DNA of 64,000 bases from Urechis unicinctus (Eukaryota; Annelida; Polychaeta; Xenopneusta; Urechidae), in NCBI GenBank assembly GCA_034190875.2, contig CM067346.1:43272315-43336314 (forward strand). Direction: 5' to 3'. Position 1 is the stretch's first letter; every line of letters begins with the position of its first letter. Both the position numbers and the translations under genes were made by a program. The notes under the pieces are model-generated. The model worked only from the letters and a program-made list of their open reading frames with translations, was not told where the DNA came from and did not search any database. This document shows, piece by piece, positions 40,358-51,670 of this stretch.

Positions 40358-40995
40358 TCATCACACTCATTGTAATATTAATCCAATAAACGTATATAAA
40401 AAAAAATCTGCTCACACATCCTTTGTTTTGCTACATTTAGAATTTGTTTAAGTAAAGTCAGAAATATAGGGTATTGTGTTCCGTAAGAATAAAGGTAGTC
40501 CCATAAGTGACATGCTATTACTATAAAGGATACTAAGTTAATATTAGCAACAGTCATTTCATATCTACGAAAAATGAAATAACCGAGATCGATTCGGTCA
40601 GCAATGGACGTCCTTTCCCATCAGTCGCTGTTCACTTGTGTCTCTGTTTGGAACAATCAACAGAATGAGAGAATGATTAATTTTGGCCTAGAGAAACACA
40701 GTTTACATAAATATATAAATATACAAATTAATCTTAACAATAAAATTAATAATAACAATGACTGCAACAAAAGGGTCGTTTTTCATTTATCAAATTTCCA
40801 TCAAAATTTTTTCCAGGAATATTGCTGGCTTAAAGATATTTACATACACGTAATGTGCAGGGGGGATAAAAAGACAATATATACATATATGGAGCTTGAT
40901 ATGTTGGAGAAAACGTTCCCTGAAAGTCACCCCGTAGCGACGGACCATCGGTGAAAACAAACACCTTGGATGAAAATTAACGATCTGATGGTTTA

Positions 40996-41203
<208 letters not shown>

Positions 41204-41483
41204 ACGTGGAGAAATGAAGATGATTTTGCTTAATATAGTAGGATTGCTCGATTAATCTCTGTGGCTGCTAGAGCATTTAAATGACTGTACTATTTTGATG
41301 ACGGTTATCACTGCTACCATGCTTATCTAGGGGCTCCAATGCCTCTGTACGATGTTGCTTTATCCCAATCAACGACCTTTAATGTTATATATGTATCAAA
41401 AGTTACTACAAATGAATCTCTTTGGACAAATGAATCTCTTTGGACATCTCTAGAGCCATCCATATTGATTTGATGGACAAACA

Positions 41484-41717
41484 TTAATTCACGTTTACTT
41501 CGCTGGTAAGCGCTGCAACTTGATGCTCAAATGTAGCAACTCCAGTCTTTGAGAATGCGATGCAGGAAGATTTCAGGTCGACTGGCGGGACTAGGTAGTT
41601 CTTTGTGCATGTCGATGGGGTCGTCTGATCCTGACTGAGGCCGAAAAACGAGAGTTTGATCAACAATGGAATCGTCACTGTCTTCCAGTAAGTAAGCGAT
41701 GCAAATCCACTGGGCAT
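41484..41717 (-). pseudogene. Solitary FReD exon 1
   Basis: The minus-strand ATG ending at 41717 opens a 77-codon frame. It contains TPSTCTKNYLVPPVDLKSSC, nearly the same as exon 1 of genes 1, 2 and 4, then a coiled-coil start (VATFEHQVAALTSEV). The part with the NAS site and donor is lost, the signal peptide is less hydrophobic at its start, and no exons 2-4 follow on this strand. It is a leftover of another duplicon. Confidence 0.7.
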
Positions 41718-41719
41718 AT

Positions 41720-42700
41720 GTAACAGGCGTGCAAGCGACGTATTGGTGAGTTCGCGTAGTCGTGTGCGCCGCCCTGGTGAGCTTTGTGAAACTTACTTCA
41801 GTTGACTTCCGGTTTCTGCTTCGTCGTGCTCCTGCTGTCAGTATAACCCAGGTGGAACTGGGTGACTCCCTCAAGCATTACGTCTGTGAAAATAACAGGT
41901 GTAAGGGACTTATTCAAGATGCAAGTATCATTCAGGACAATCAGGAAGAAAATGTGCTTTGTTGCGACACAAATTATGTATAGTGTTAGCCGTGCACAAC
42001 GTCTTATATATGTATAATACCGTCCGACCAGTGCTATGTATACTACCGTCCGACTGGGGCTGGGCTAGTATAGTGTTCATGATTGGTGTGCGATTTGTTT
42101 TTATACTGGTTGTTTAAATGTACATAGGTACATGGGTTAATGTACTATGCATGTATTATTAGTGCTTCATAAGATTGTCATGCATGCATGTATCAAAGTG
42201 TGCTTTGTCAGAATAAAATTTTAATTTTTTATATAGGCTTATAGTCAGCTCATCTGTTGTTGGTTACAAAGCTTTTTAAATAGCATTTAAAGTTATTAAC
42301 TGTGATAAGAATAATTAACCAGTGGTTACTTGGTATATGTTAAAGGTTTTATGGTATAAATCTTATTTATATTGTATGTTAATGTAATACACAAACTACA
42401 GCTGTGCATGTAAAAACCCCATTAACTTACATCAATACTGGGAGCAGTATAAAGACATACGCATGAAATAATGATGATAACAACAGCATGAATTTATATA
42501 TTTAACTTTTAAGAATGAATTGACAAGGATGGAATGCTGTACCCTGTATACAAAAAAAAATCATTTAGTCATCAGGTAGTATCACAATAACAATATACAG
42601 GTTGGGAGTTTTAAAATAATATGGATATATATCCATGTAACAGTTTGTACAAAGGTAATTATGAAAGTTTCAAGAAAGGTTGTTTGAAGTTGACAAGGAA
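41720..42700. other. Spacer with no recognisable gene
   Basis: AT-rich. A CGTCCGAC(C/T) motif is repeated at about 42022 and 42047. No exon that I can support. Confidence 0.5.
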
Positions 42701-43276
42701 TGCACATGGTTGTTTGCATGTTTGTGCACATATTATACATTGAGAAAGAGATGTTGGCTATCACGTGGGGTTGTACGAAGTTTCACGATTACATTTATGG
42801 TAGACAAGATGTGACAGTAGAGACCGACCATAGGCCACTAGAAGTGTTGTACCGTAAACCCCTGATTGCAGCTCCGCCACGCATACAGCGGATGATGTTA
42901 AAGCTGTAAAAGTACGTGTTGAAGGTAGTCTGGAAGAAAGGCAAGGAGCTCGTCATCGCAGACACTCTAAGTCGTGCACCAGTGACGTCAATACAGGTTT
43001 GCGCATGTGACTTCATCGCCCTATTAACCGCAAAGTAACGGGTTTGCGGAAAGCCAGGTGAAAATTGTGACAAGACTGCATTGATAAGGGCATTGATAAG
43101 GGTAATGTAGCACTAGCAGTTCTGGAGTGGGGCAACACGCCAATAGATGGGATTGATGCGTCACCTGCGCAAATTCTGCGAGTCGTAGGCTGCGTTCAAC
43201 AGTGCCGACTACGTCGAAACAGCTTCGACCAAAACCCATTATGGTGAAGCTCACTACTGCTCTGGAAGAGAAGGCA

Positions 43277-43643
43277 ATAGTATAGGGAGTGCGGTAACTA
43301 TGGGGTTTTCAAATAGACGCAACAGATTTATCTATTTGGAGTGATGTTTTCTCTACTTGGAGTGATGTTTTCTCTACTTGGAGTGATGTTTTCTATACTT
43401 GAGGGATTTTTCTCTATTTGCAGCTATATTATTATCCAACTAGTCAAAATTTTACGGGTACACCTCTAGAACAGCAACCCCAGAATAGACATGTATACAG
43501 GCAACCCCAAGTAGAGAAAGTTCACGGGGACCCAGGATAGGCCACCTCCTCCTCTAAACCAAGGCAAACAACCCAGTGCAAACCAACATCCTCTCCCGCG
43601 CCAGCCCAGGTGGCAACACGGCCAAAAGTGCAAAAACAACAGC
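43277..43643. repeat. Left terminal inverted repeat of the small Polinton-like element
   Basis: Matches the complement of 45888-46257 closely, with a one-base loss near the end, an extra 15 bp near 43545 and three rather than four copies of a 21-bp internal repeat (43335-43400, unit TTGGAGTGATGTTTTCTCTA plus C). Confidence 0.9.
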
Positions 43644-44957
43644 CTTCGCCAACCAAAGAGTCAAACACCCTATGTGTACCCCCTTTTGAACAAATGCTTG
43701 TTTCTATCCAAAAGAGAGCTAGAGATTCTAGATTCCCTTGGGTTTGGCATTTTCTAGAAATATATCTTGCAAGCTTCCAAGAACCAGTTCAGGCAGGCCA
43801 TATTCTCGACTTTGTCTACCTGTACAACCGCCAACCCAGCGACGGCAAGCTTCGTATTGTTTCTTTGAGGCCCCGAAAAGCAGGCAAACCACACAGCAAA
43901 TGCAATGGCGATTGTCTCCAAATAGGCCCATCGCCAAAGATCTTCGAGGATCCAGATAGTACTTGCAAATGTGGGGCAACAGACCACTGTGTCGATAGCA
44001 AGAAATGCCCGTTGTGGAGCCACCGCAACATTGTATGCGAACCCAGAAAAAACCCATTGCCACTTGTAGTCTCAGAGACTTCTTGTATCCGAAACATCCA
44101 GAATCTGTACGACAACGAATGCCTTGTGTGGTGCCTACGATACACATAGCTCGTTGGGAGTCTGGCAGAGAACTGTGGATGCCAACAAAAGGACTTCCAC
44201 TGGAGATGTGTCGCAGGAGAGGACAAATATCCAGATCTTCCAAATTTGCCACCAGGCCCATCGCCCCCGGGAAACCCATTGCCAAACTATGGAGGTCCTA
44301 CAGAACTATAATTGCCCCCACCTCGAAAGGAGGAGCAGCGAAAAGCATCGGCGTTGCCAGCTGGAAATTATCTTTGTAGAAACTTTGCGGTCGCCAAAGA
44401 TAGACAAAATCAAAACAGAAGTTCCAGTCTATGGATACGAGATATAAGAAGCTCTTCGAGCATATGGGGGGTATAGAAGCCCTCCGACTGGCTGCCGTTC
44501 CATTCTCTTGCAAGGTAGGCAAACTTTGCCGCTCGCCAACTACGACCAAACTAGACGATAGAGAGACAGAACTGGACATGCCACCAAAGAGATGCTAGCA
44601 GAGGGCCAAGAAAGAAAAAAACAAGACTAGAGCCTACTCCATATACAAGGGCGCAAATTTCTGCTACCCTTTTTTCGACTACCTTTTTTCGCCATCCAGG
44701 CTAGCGAGCCCTCCAGACCAATCTCCAACCAGCCTCCTCCAAAGCCTCCAACCCACTGCCAGCCAAACCGCCAGACAACCCGCCAACCAACTGCCAGCCA
44801 ACCAGGAAGCAAGCGATTCATTGGTCTGCCCTAGCCATTGGTCTACACAAAGCAAGCGATACATTGGTCTGCCCCAGAAAGCCTGGTCTGCCCTATATCC
44901 TACAAAGCCTCTCCCAATGGTGGTCTGCCCCAAGCTATCTGTTTGCCTGCCTGGCTC

Positions 44958-45485
44958 CTATTCCATGTAGAAAAGGTCCCGCCTATCTAGAGCAGGCCGG
45001 GGTACATTGTCCCGACTTGGAGTAGGCTTTGGGGCCGGTAGGAAATTCGATGCGGCTTCCTTTCTGCTTTTTGTAATTTTCCAGACGTTCCATGCAAGAA
45101 ATGCGGCAAATCCTACATATCCTGCCATTTGCAATCTTGTTGAAAACGATGCTAGGTCCACAATGGTTCCTAGATTGGTTCCAACCTCTTCTATATCGTC
45201 TTCCAGAACCGACAAATTGTTATCTATTTCCTCCTCTACGGATTCTGCAATAGTGTCTACCTTTTTTTCTATATCGTCCACCTTTTTCTCTATATTTTGC
45301 ATTGCATAGTAGAAATCGTATACACTAGGGATGCCATATCGTGGCGCGGTGTGGAATGGTAGTTGGGTGGGGCTACTTTCGAAATCCATTGTAGTAGACT
45401 TTTGGGGGAGGGCCAGCACCCCATTTGGATTGCTACTAGTAAACTCTTGGGTAACCTTGGTTGGCAGGTGGAGGCCATTTGGCAT
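44958..45485 (-). CDS. Coiled-coil, membrane-anchored protein of the small Polinton-like element
   Basis: 175 codons from the ATG ending at 45485 (start MPNGLHLPTK). The N-terminal third is Pro/Thr-rich. The middle is a strongly heptad-patterned coiled coil (IEKKVDDIEKKVDTIAESVE to NLSVLEDDIEEVG), followed by one predicted membrane segment (GYVGFAAFLAWNVW) and a basic, Pro-rich tail. I do not recognise the family. Its place inside the inverted repeats and the open frame suggest the element encodes it. A membrane-fusion or scaffold-like role would be a guess and is not claimed. Confidence 0.5.
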   Translation of the reverse strand: MPNGLHLPTKVTQEFTSSNPNGVLALPQKSTTMDFESSPTQLPFHTAPRYGIPSVYDFYYAMQNIEKKVDDIEKKVDTIAESVEEEIDNNLSVLEDDIEEVGTNLGTIVDLASFSTRLQMAGYVGFAAFLAWNVWKITKSRKEAASNFLPAPKPTPSRDNVPRPALDRRDLFYME

Positions 45486-45888
45486 TGCCACAATTAGTGT
45501 ACAACAACGCTACAACAAGTGTACAACAACGCTACAACAAGTGTACAACAATGCTACAACAAGTGTACAGCAACGCTACAGCAAGTAGGCAATGCAAGGC
45601 AATACCTTGGCAATACCATACTATACCATACTAAGACGTGGGCGTGGGTGGGAAGGCCTTTTGGAGCTATAGTCTTGGGTACCAATACTATGCCAACCGC
45701 AGAATACTTCTCCAAATAAGCAGTGCAAAACCTATGTGCAGACAAGGGAATCTCCTTTGCTGCCTCGAAAAAGAAGTATGACATCGGATCCACTAGGCTG
45801 TCGAAAATATGGGCAACAGAGGGGCCAGCAAGCTCTACGGAGGACTCCGAGAGTAACTATCCAAATGGCCTCCACCTGCCAACCAAGG
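45455..45888. repeat. 28-bp perfect inverted repeat inside the small element
   Basis: 45455-45482 is the exact complement of 45861-45888 (core CCTCCACCTGCCAACCAAGG). One arm encodes the NGLHLPTK start of the 44958-45485 ORF and the other abuts the right terminal repeat. The intervening 378 bp could invert. Confidence 0.85.
45497..45584. repeat. 22-bp tandem repeat, four copies
   Basis: Four head-to-tail copies of a unit beginning GTGTACAACAACGCTACAAC; the third and fourth carry substitutions. It lies just upstream of the minus-strand ORF. Confidence 0.9.
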
Positions 45889-46257
45889 CTGTTGTTTTTG
45901 CACTTTTGGCCTTGTTGCCACCTGGGCTGGCGCGGTGGAGGATGTTGGTTTGCGCTGGGTTGTTTGCCTTGGTTTGGAGGGTCCCCGTAAAATTTCTCTA
46001 GTCGGGGTTGCCTGTATACATGTCTTTTCTGAGGTTGTTGTACTTGAGGTGTACCCGTACAATTTTGACTAGTTGGATAATAATACAGCTGCAAATAGAG
46101 AAAAATCCCTCAAGTAGAGAAAACATTACTCCAAGTAGAGAAAACATTACTCCAAGTAGAGAAAACATCACTCCAAGTAGAGAAAACATCACTCCAAATA
46201 GATAAATCTGTTGCGTTTATTTGAAAACCCCTTAGTTACCGCACTCCCTATACTACT
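45888..46257. repeat. Right terminal inverted repeat of the small Polinton-like element
   Basis: Complement of 43277-43643. Contains four copies of the 21-bp repeat at about 46111-46200. Confidence 0.9.
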
Positions 46258-46804
46258 AAGGCAGCAAAGTATAAGGCTCCGTATGACAAAATGGCCTTGT
46301 CCAAAGAACGAGAACGACTGATTTTAGGCAAGAAAGTGAGGATTAACACCTCAGAAGGCTGGTTACCAGCAAAGGTGACAAAAGTAGGGCCGGAGCCTAG
46401 GTCATATGTTGTGGCTAGGAATGGGCATATGTACCGTAGAAACCGAAAAGATCTGCATACAACTATGGATCAACGTGTAACGAGTGCAAGCGTGCCTGAA
46501 AAGGTATTTGACAAAGGTGTAAAAAGTACTCAGTCAGAAACAGCTGAAAATCAAACTGTGCCAACAACTGAAAAACATGGTAATGCTGAACCAAGCCAGT
46601 CTGATGGTTCAGAGGTGTTTACTCGGAGTGATAGAGAGGTGATCAAACCTCAGCGTTTCAGGTGAGATGTCGATGAATACCCTGTCAAAGATTGTAAAGT
46701 AATTCAGGGGATTGTACAGCAAGGAATGTAAGTTTTAAGTGCTCAGTTAAGCCAAGGTTGAGATAATTTTTGGTTCAGAGATTTCCTGTTTAAAAAGAGG
46801 GAGA

Positions 46805-47558
46805 TGTTACGATATCGTTTGTGCACATATTATCACCCACCTGTTTGACACATCATGGCGTTTGTTGTTTACAGTGACTTCCAAGAAGAAATAATAATTC
46901 TTTATATTTCGCCACGGCGGGAGTGAAGTTTTGGGATGGCATCTGGGTCTTATCATTTTGTTTCTATTGTCAATGGGAAAAGTCGTATAAGTGTGAGGAA
47001 TATGGTCCCATAAATTGACATACTAAAGCCCCCCCGCGGGGGTTTGTTTGTGTTCGTTTTGAGACACAAAAGTCATGTGATATCCATGTAATTCAAACAT
47101 CACTGTGTTTCAAAAGGGACTAATCGGGAAAGTCGGTACTTGTTGATTCAATAATTCCCATAAATTGACATACTAGAGCCCCCGGGGGGGGGGGGGGGCA
47201 CTTAAGTGTATAGAGGTAGTATATATGTGCCGCGCGCGCATAATACCTTGTACGACGGGGTATGCTTTTTGGGCATTTTGACCTTGTACGACGGGCACGG
47301 GTTTTTGAGGTCCCGCGGCACACCCCTATCCAGAATAAGGCCAAGTGCCCCCCACCCTGGACTAGAGCATAGTCGACGAAATACGCTCTACTTGTGTAGT
47401 GATCACAGCCAGAATTTGAAAACTGCCCGTCCATCCCCACCCCTAGCCCGTCCATCATGTTATAGCCAATTGATTATCATAACGTGAGTTGTTGCCTTAT
47501 GTGAACATTATGATGTTACTTCATTAGAACATCATGATGGCACTCGTTGAATCTGTGA
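46805..47558. other. Between gypsy and Polinton: possible LTR and GC-rich short repeats
   Basis: The start could be a 3' LTR (TGTTACGATATCG). CCCATAAATTGACATACTA followed by a C-run/G-run occurs twice (about 47008 and 47156), the first with a CCCCCCCGCGGGGG palindrome. GTACGACGGG repeats at about 47250 and 47287. No gene seen. Confidence 0.5.
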
Positions 47559-47808
47559 AGTAGTATAGGTAATGGTGGTTCAAGAACATACCTCCAAATA
47601 GAGACCCAACCCACCAGCGATAAGGACTCCCCCCACTTCAGAGCATCATTTACCCACTTCGACTATTCCTTTCGGGTCCTAAGGTCTCAAGAGCTGCCAA
47701 GAGCTGGCCAAGGATTAAAGCTGCTACCTTATCAGTAGGCTGTGAGTCGCAGGGTTAGGGGCAGCCATGAGTCACAACGAAATCGCAGGGGAACCATCAT
47801 TACCTATA
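47559..47808. repeat. Left terminal inverted repeat of the Polinton
   Basis: 250 bp, complement of 54837-55086 with about 15 mismatches. Its inner edge (CATTACCTATACTACT at 47799-47814) is itself an inverted copy of the outer end. Directly inside, 47814-47878 repeats 47715-47778 with changes (AAAGCTG ... GAGTCGCAGGG). Confidence 0.93.
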
Positions 47809-48201
47809 CTACTAAAGCTGTGACCCTCTCAGCAGGCCATGAGTCGCAGGGGAAGGGGCAGCCATGAGTAACAGGGCAAAAAATGACACAAAATCAAGTC
47901 GCGAAGAAAATTGCAGGGTAAGGGAGCCACGAGTTGCAGGGTACAAGGAACCACCACCTAGCAGGCCACTAGGAACTAATATCACATTAGAGTAAATGAC
48001 ACCCCACCACATACGCGCAAAACGTAGTGGCGAAAGCACCGGCCCCACCCCCCAGGCCCGCCTCCAGGAAACCACTCCCCCACATAAGGCAGGTCCCAGT
48101 TCCCCAAACAAGCCTCAGACCAGTTCCCATCCCCCGCCTCAAATTCAGGAGAACCAAGTGGGCCATCAACAACCAACTGCGAGACTCACCCCTACGCCCC
48201 A

Positions 48202-50238
48202 GACTTCCTGACCTTCCAGAAAGGTGTGCAACCCCAGGTTCGTAAAGTTCTGGAAGAGGAGCTGAACCGGCTAGGTGGCCTCAAAACCCAGCTCGCATTC
48301 AAAGTAAGTCTCTACAAGACCGACAAATATGGTGTCACAGAGTACACAGAGCCAGTCCTATGAAACAAGCAGCAGGTGATTCTAGACCCAGAAGACATTA
48401 ACTCCGCGACAGACCAGGCCAGCCCCCAAATTCAGGAGATGCTGGAGAAGTGAGTTAACCTAGGTTCTGGGTGGGTCTTCGAGGCGGTAGAAACCATCTG
48501 GATTGACATCGCCAAGAATCAACCGCTTCAAAAGCGGCTCCTACCTCCCCCTACCGCCAATACTGGCAAACAAAGGGGCCTTCATAAACGTAAAGAACTG
48601 GGACAACTTATGCATTCTATGGTCCATCATCTCAGCTCTGTACCCAGTCGCCAAACACCCACAACGACCATCAAAATACAACATCCAGTGGCTCCTAAAT
48701 AAACTAAAGGGCTCAGGTGTGGCGTATCCAACCCCGTCTTCCACGCCGAAAAAATTGAAAAGGCTCTTAACCTAGGCCTGAACATATTGGCTGGGATGGG
48801 AAAGCTGTCATGGTCCACCGGATCAGAAAGCACCCCGGCAACTTTATAAACATCATGCTGATCGAGAAGGACGGAGTATACCATTACACCTGGATTAAAA
48901 ACCTAGACCGCCTACTCTACGACCAGACAAAATACGAGGGCCGCAAATTCTTCTGCGAACGCTGCCTCCACGGCTACACCACATCGGCCCTCCTCCAGGC
49001 CCACAAGCCAGAGTGTGCAGGGGTCAGCCAAACAGCCGTGCGGGTAGACATGCCAGAGGAGGGGAAAAACATCCTATCCTTCCAGAACTGGCAAAAGCAA
49101 CTCCCGGCCCCCTACATCATCTACGCAGACTTTGAGGCACTCACAGTGAAGCTCCCAGGGCCAGCACTCAATCCAGAAAAGAGCAACACCCAGAAGACCC
49201 AGGAACACCAAGGCTGCAGGTTCGGCTACATAGTGGTCCGATGCGATGGAAAGACTCGCCCCCAGTCATCTACAGGGGAAAAGACACTGTGGATAAGTTC
49301 CTCAAAGCCCTACAACAAGAGGAGAAAAAGATGACCAGGGACGACCAAAGAGTCCACAAGACCGCAACCCAATACCACGTCTGCAGCAAACCACTACTCA
49401 CCGACCGGGTCCGCGACCAATGCCATATAACCGGCAAGTACAGAAGGCCAGCCCACAACGCCTGCAACCTAAAGCTTAGGCTGAGCCCCAAGACAACCCC
49501 CATCCCCGTGGTCTTCCACAACCTGAGGGGCTATGACTCCCATCTCCTAATGCAAGGCATAAGCAAAGTAGAGGGAGACATCAACTGTATACCCAACAAC
49601 ATGGACAAGTACATATCCCTATCCTCGGAAAGCTCTGCTTCATAGACAGCGCACAGTTCCTCTGGCCTCCCTCGACAAGCTGGTCTCAGCCAATAGCCCA
49701 GACGCCTTCACCGTAATGGCAGAGTATGAGCCAGACCAGGCAAAGCGAGGGCTACTCCTACGCAAGGGAGTCTTCCGCTATGAGTTCATGGACAGCTGGG
49801 ATAAGTTTGATTCTCCCCTCCCGCCCATCCAAGACTTCTACAGCAAGCTCTCGGAGCAGGGCATATCAGCCACAGACTACGCCCACGCGCAAAAAGTCTG
49901 GAGCACGTTTGGCTGCAAGAATATGGGCGACTACCACGACCTCTACCTCCGGACAGATGTCCTCCTCCTGTGCATACTCGATCTGTCCAAGCACCTCATG
50001 TATGACTTCTACTACAACACCATGAAGTCCCAGGACGGCCGCGGGGTCAACCTACTCTATACCGACACTGACTCCCTCCTCCTGGAGATCCGCACACCGG
50101 ACATCTACGAAGACAGTGACCTATTCGACACCAGCAACTACGACCTAGCCCACCCGCTCCACAGCAACGAGTTCTAGGGAAGATAAAGGACGAGTGCGGC
50201 GATGTACCCATCAGGGAGTATGTAGGACCTCGCTTGTA
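48202..50238 (+). pseudogene. Protein-primed DNA polymerase B (pPolB), deleted and frameshifted
   Basis: The N-terminal Polinton polymerase region reads from about 48202 (LNRLGGLKTQLAFKV; FEAVETIWIDIAKNQPL) into 48503-48775 (SGSYLPLPPILANKGAFINV). ORF 48810-49334 has FCERCLHGYTTSALLQAHK and the exonuclease motif APYIIYADFEAL; 49241-49645 has the second-Cys pair region and VVFHNLRGYDSHLL. ORF 49716-50177 has NMGDYHDLYLRTDVLLLC, then jumps to HLMYDFYYNTMK and the catalytic motif C, LLYTDTDSLLLEI. The segment with motifs A and B (D..LYG and the K..N.YG box) is missing. Reading ends near DECGDVPI at 50205, where antisense integrase begins. Inactive. Confidence 0.85.
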
Positions 50239-50460
50239 TATCCTCTCCAGTGTACCTGCGACCTCTTTAGCCTCCTTTGTAGTCAATGGCTCGGCCTCTT
50301 TGTAGCGCGAGGCCACATCAACCACTGTTAGGGCATACTGTAAGTCCGGCGCTTCACAACGTCATGAGGAAGAAATAAGAGATCGGCTTGGTGAACCTCA
50401 TTAGGGACAGGGACATCAAACTTTGGCCTGGGAATATGTTTTGGCACTGGCAGGTAGATT
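50239..50460 (-). pseudogene. Polinton integrase fragment
   Basis: On the minus strand, EVHQADLLFLPHDVVKRR (with the first catalytic Asp) and, after a one-base shift, TVVDVASRYKEAEPL with TKEAKEVAGTLERIY. This matches the start of the retroviral-type integrase core carried by Polintons. The second Asp and the Glu are gone: the piece stops where polymerase sequence begins head-on. Confidence 0.75.
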
Positions 50461-50524
50461 TGCCATATAGCTTGCTTTGTTAGCCACCCACTGGCAACTT
50501 CCTGTTACAGAAGGGGACATTGGG

Positions 50525-51670
50525 ATGGATAAGTCTATACCACAGGGAGGACGACTCGTTATAGGCGCTGTCAATGATTATTACGATGCATTAGCTGAGA
50601 TAGGTCACATACCAACCCTCGGTCGTGATTATACAAAGTTTGATCTTGTTGGAAGACAGTTACGTTTGAAGGACTACCCTGACTTAAGTATTGCAAATTC
50701 TCGTACCAAAACTAGATCTAGAGGGGGGCATAAGGCTGTCCGTGATGGTTTTGGGGTTCACTGAGTGGTCCTCACAAGCGGTGTCACGAAAGGAAGCAAA
50801 AGCCCTCCAAGGCGTTTGACCAAGCAGCTGCTAAAGCCGCAGAGAATTTAGAAATGAGCGGCCCTGAAGTCGTGACAGAGCAAGGTGGTGTGGAAGAAAC
50901 AAGCTTCATAGAGGACGTTCATAACACCATCCAAGACCTAGGTACACAAACAGACAACGAACTACCACTCAGAGAGCTTATAGGGCTTGACAAGCCTATG
51001 CAGACCCAGAGGGATGAGCTGGTCAACAACCTAGCTAAAATAACTGAGATAGAAAGGGATATAGACCGTCGGAAAGCTAAAATGTCAAGCCTGGAGGAGG
51101 CAGGGAGGGAAGGAGATCCAGCATGGAAATTGCAAACAAATGAGCTTGCAGAGCTGAAGGACCTGCGGCGTGTCCGTGTTGAGGCTGCCTCTGTAAACCA
51201 TTAACGTCTGCGAACCCAAATTAACCGCATCAGGGAAACGATCAACAGACTTCTTAACGAGGACACAACGCTAGCGTGTACGCACTCTGTTCCGAGGGCC
51301 GGGTATAACAATCGCCTCCATACTCACTGTGATTGGATTGGCAATCTCGACCCTGGTAGTTGCTTTGACGGGCGGAGGGAGCACTAGTCCAACCCCGGCA
51401 CCAACGCCGACACCAGCTGATAAACCCGGTGTAAAGGAATGGATTAAAAAAAAGGTGAACTCCTTGGCAAACGTCCTGAAGGGCCTAGCTGGTAAGGCAG
51501 CAGCTGCCCTTACAGGAATTATTGGCTCCATCGTATCATGGCTGCTTAAGTCAGCTGTAAAGGTGGCTGGTTGGATGGCAGAACATGTATGGGCCGCAGC
51601 TGTGGCGGTGGGGGGAGTTATCCTTTTGATACTCTGTGACTTACTACGTAGCAAACCAAAGCACAGCTAA
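50525..51670 (+). pseudogene. Polinton-associated coiled-coil and membrane protein, frame-broken
   Basis: Three open pieces appear to be one gene. 50525-50764 has GRLVIGAVNDYYDAL and DYTKFDLVGRQLRLKDYPDL. About 50805-51204 is Gln/Glu-rich, with coiled-coil character around VNNLAKITEIERDIDRR. 51290-51670 starts GITIASILTVIGLAISTLVV, continues with a Pro/Thr linker and IKKKVNSLANVLKGLAGKAA, and has a second hydrophobic stretch (AAAVAVGGVILLILCDLL). From memory, similar proteins accompany Polintons in cnidarian and other invertebrate genomes; function is unknown. Its end overlaps the convergent gene by 27 bp. Confidence 0.55.

Larger units (their letters stand above)
43277..46257. mobile_element. 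Small Polinton-like element inside the gypsy remnant
   Basis: 2981 bp between 6-bp direct repeats AAGGCA (43271-43276 and 46258-46263). The right end, complemented, reads AGTAGTATAGGGAGTGCGGT; the left end has the same sequence less one base. Six-bp target duplications and 5'-AG ends are typical of Polintons/Mavericks. No polymerase or integrase is seen, so it would depend on another element. The interior is GC-richer than the flank and holds a coiled-coil membrane ORF (44958-45485, -). Other ORFs, such as 43610-44149 (+), are not recognised. Confidence 0.75.
42735..46804 (+). mobile_element. Gypsy (Ty3) retrotransposon remnant, split by a Polinton-like element
   Basis: The left part is 42735-43276 and the right part 46258-46804. 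The left part has the RNase H segment IEKEMLAITWG ... ETDHRPLE and the LVIADTLSRAP end of RNase H, then jumps past the integrase core to EWGNTPIDGIDASPAQIL, the typical integrase C-terminal region. The right part continues that region (SEGWLPAKVTKVG, GHMYRRNRKDLH) for 125 codons from 46291. Between them sits the element 43277-46257. A purine tract AAAAAGAGGGAGA at 46792-46804 followed by TG could be the polypurine tract and the start of a 3' LTR. No 5' LTR is seen. Confidence 0.8.

Noticed and set aside
43610..44149. 179-codon plus-strand ORF in the small Polinton-like element
   Set aside because: It overlaps several equally long ORFs in other frames, begins inside the terminal repeat, and shows no domain or consistent composition.
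44627..44933. Trp/Leu/Gly-rich minus-strand ORFs
   Set aside because: They are low-complexity readings of a CCAGCCAACC-type repetitive stretch.
45497..45584. CRISPR-like short regular repeats
   Set aside because: The copies are head to tail with no spacers, in a eukaryotic transposon, and no cas genes are present.
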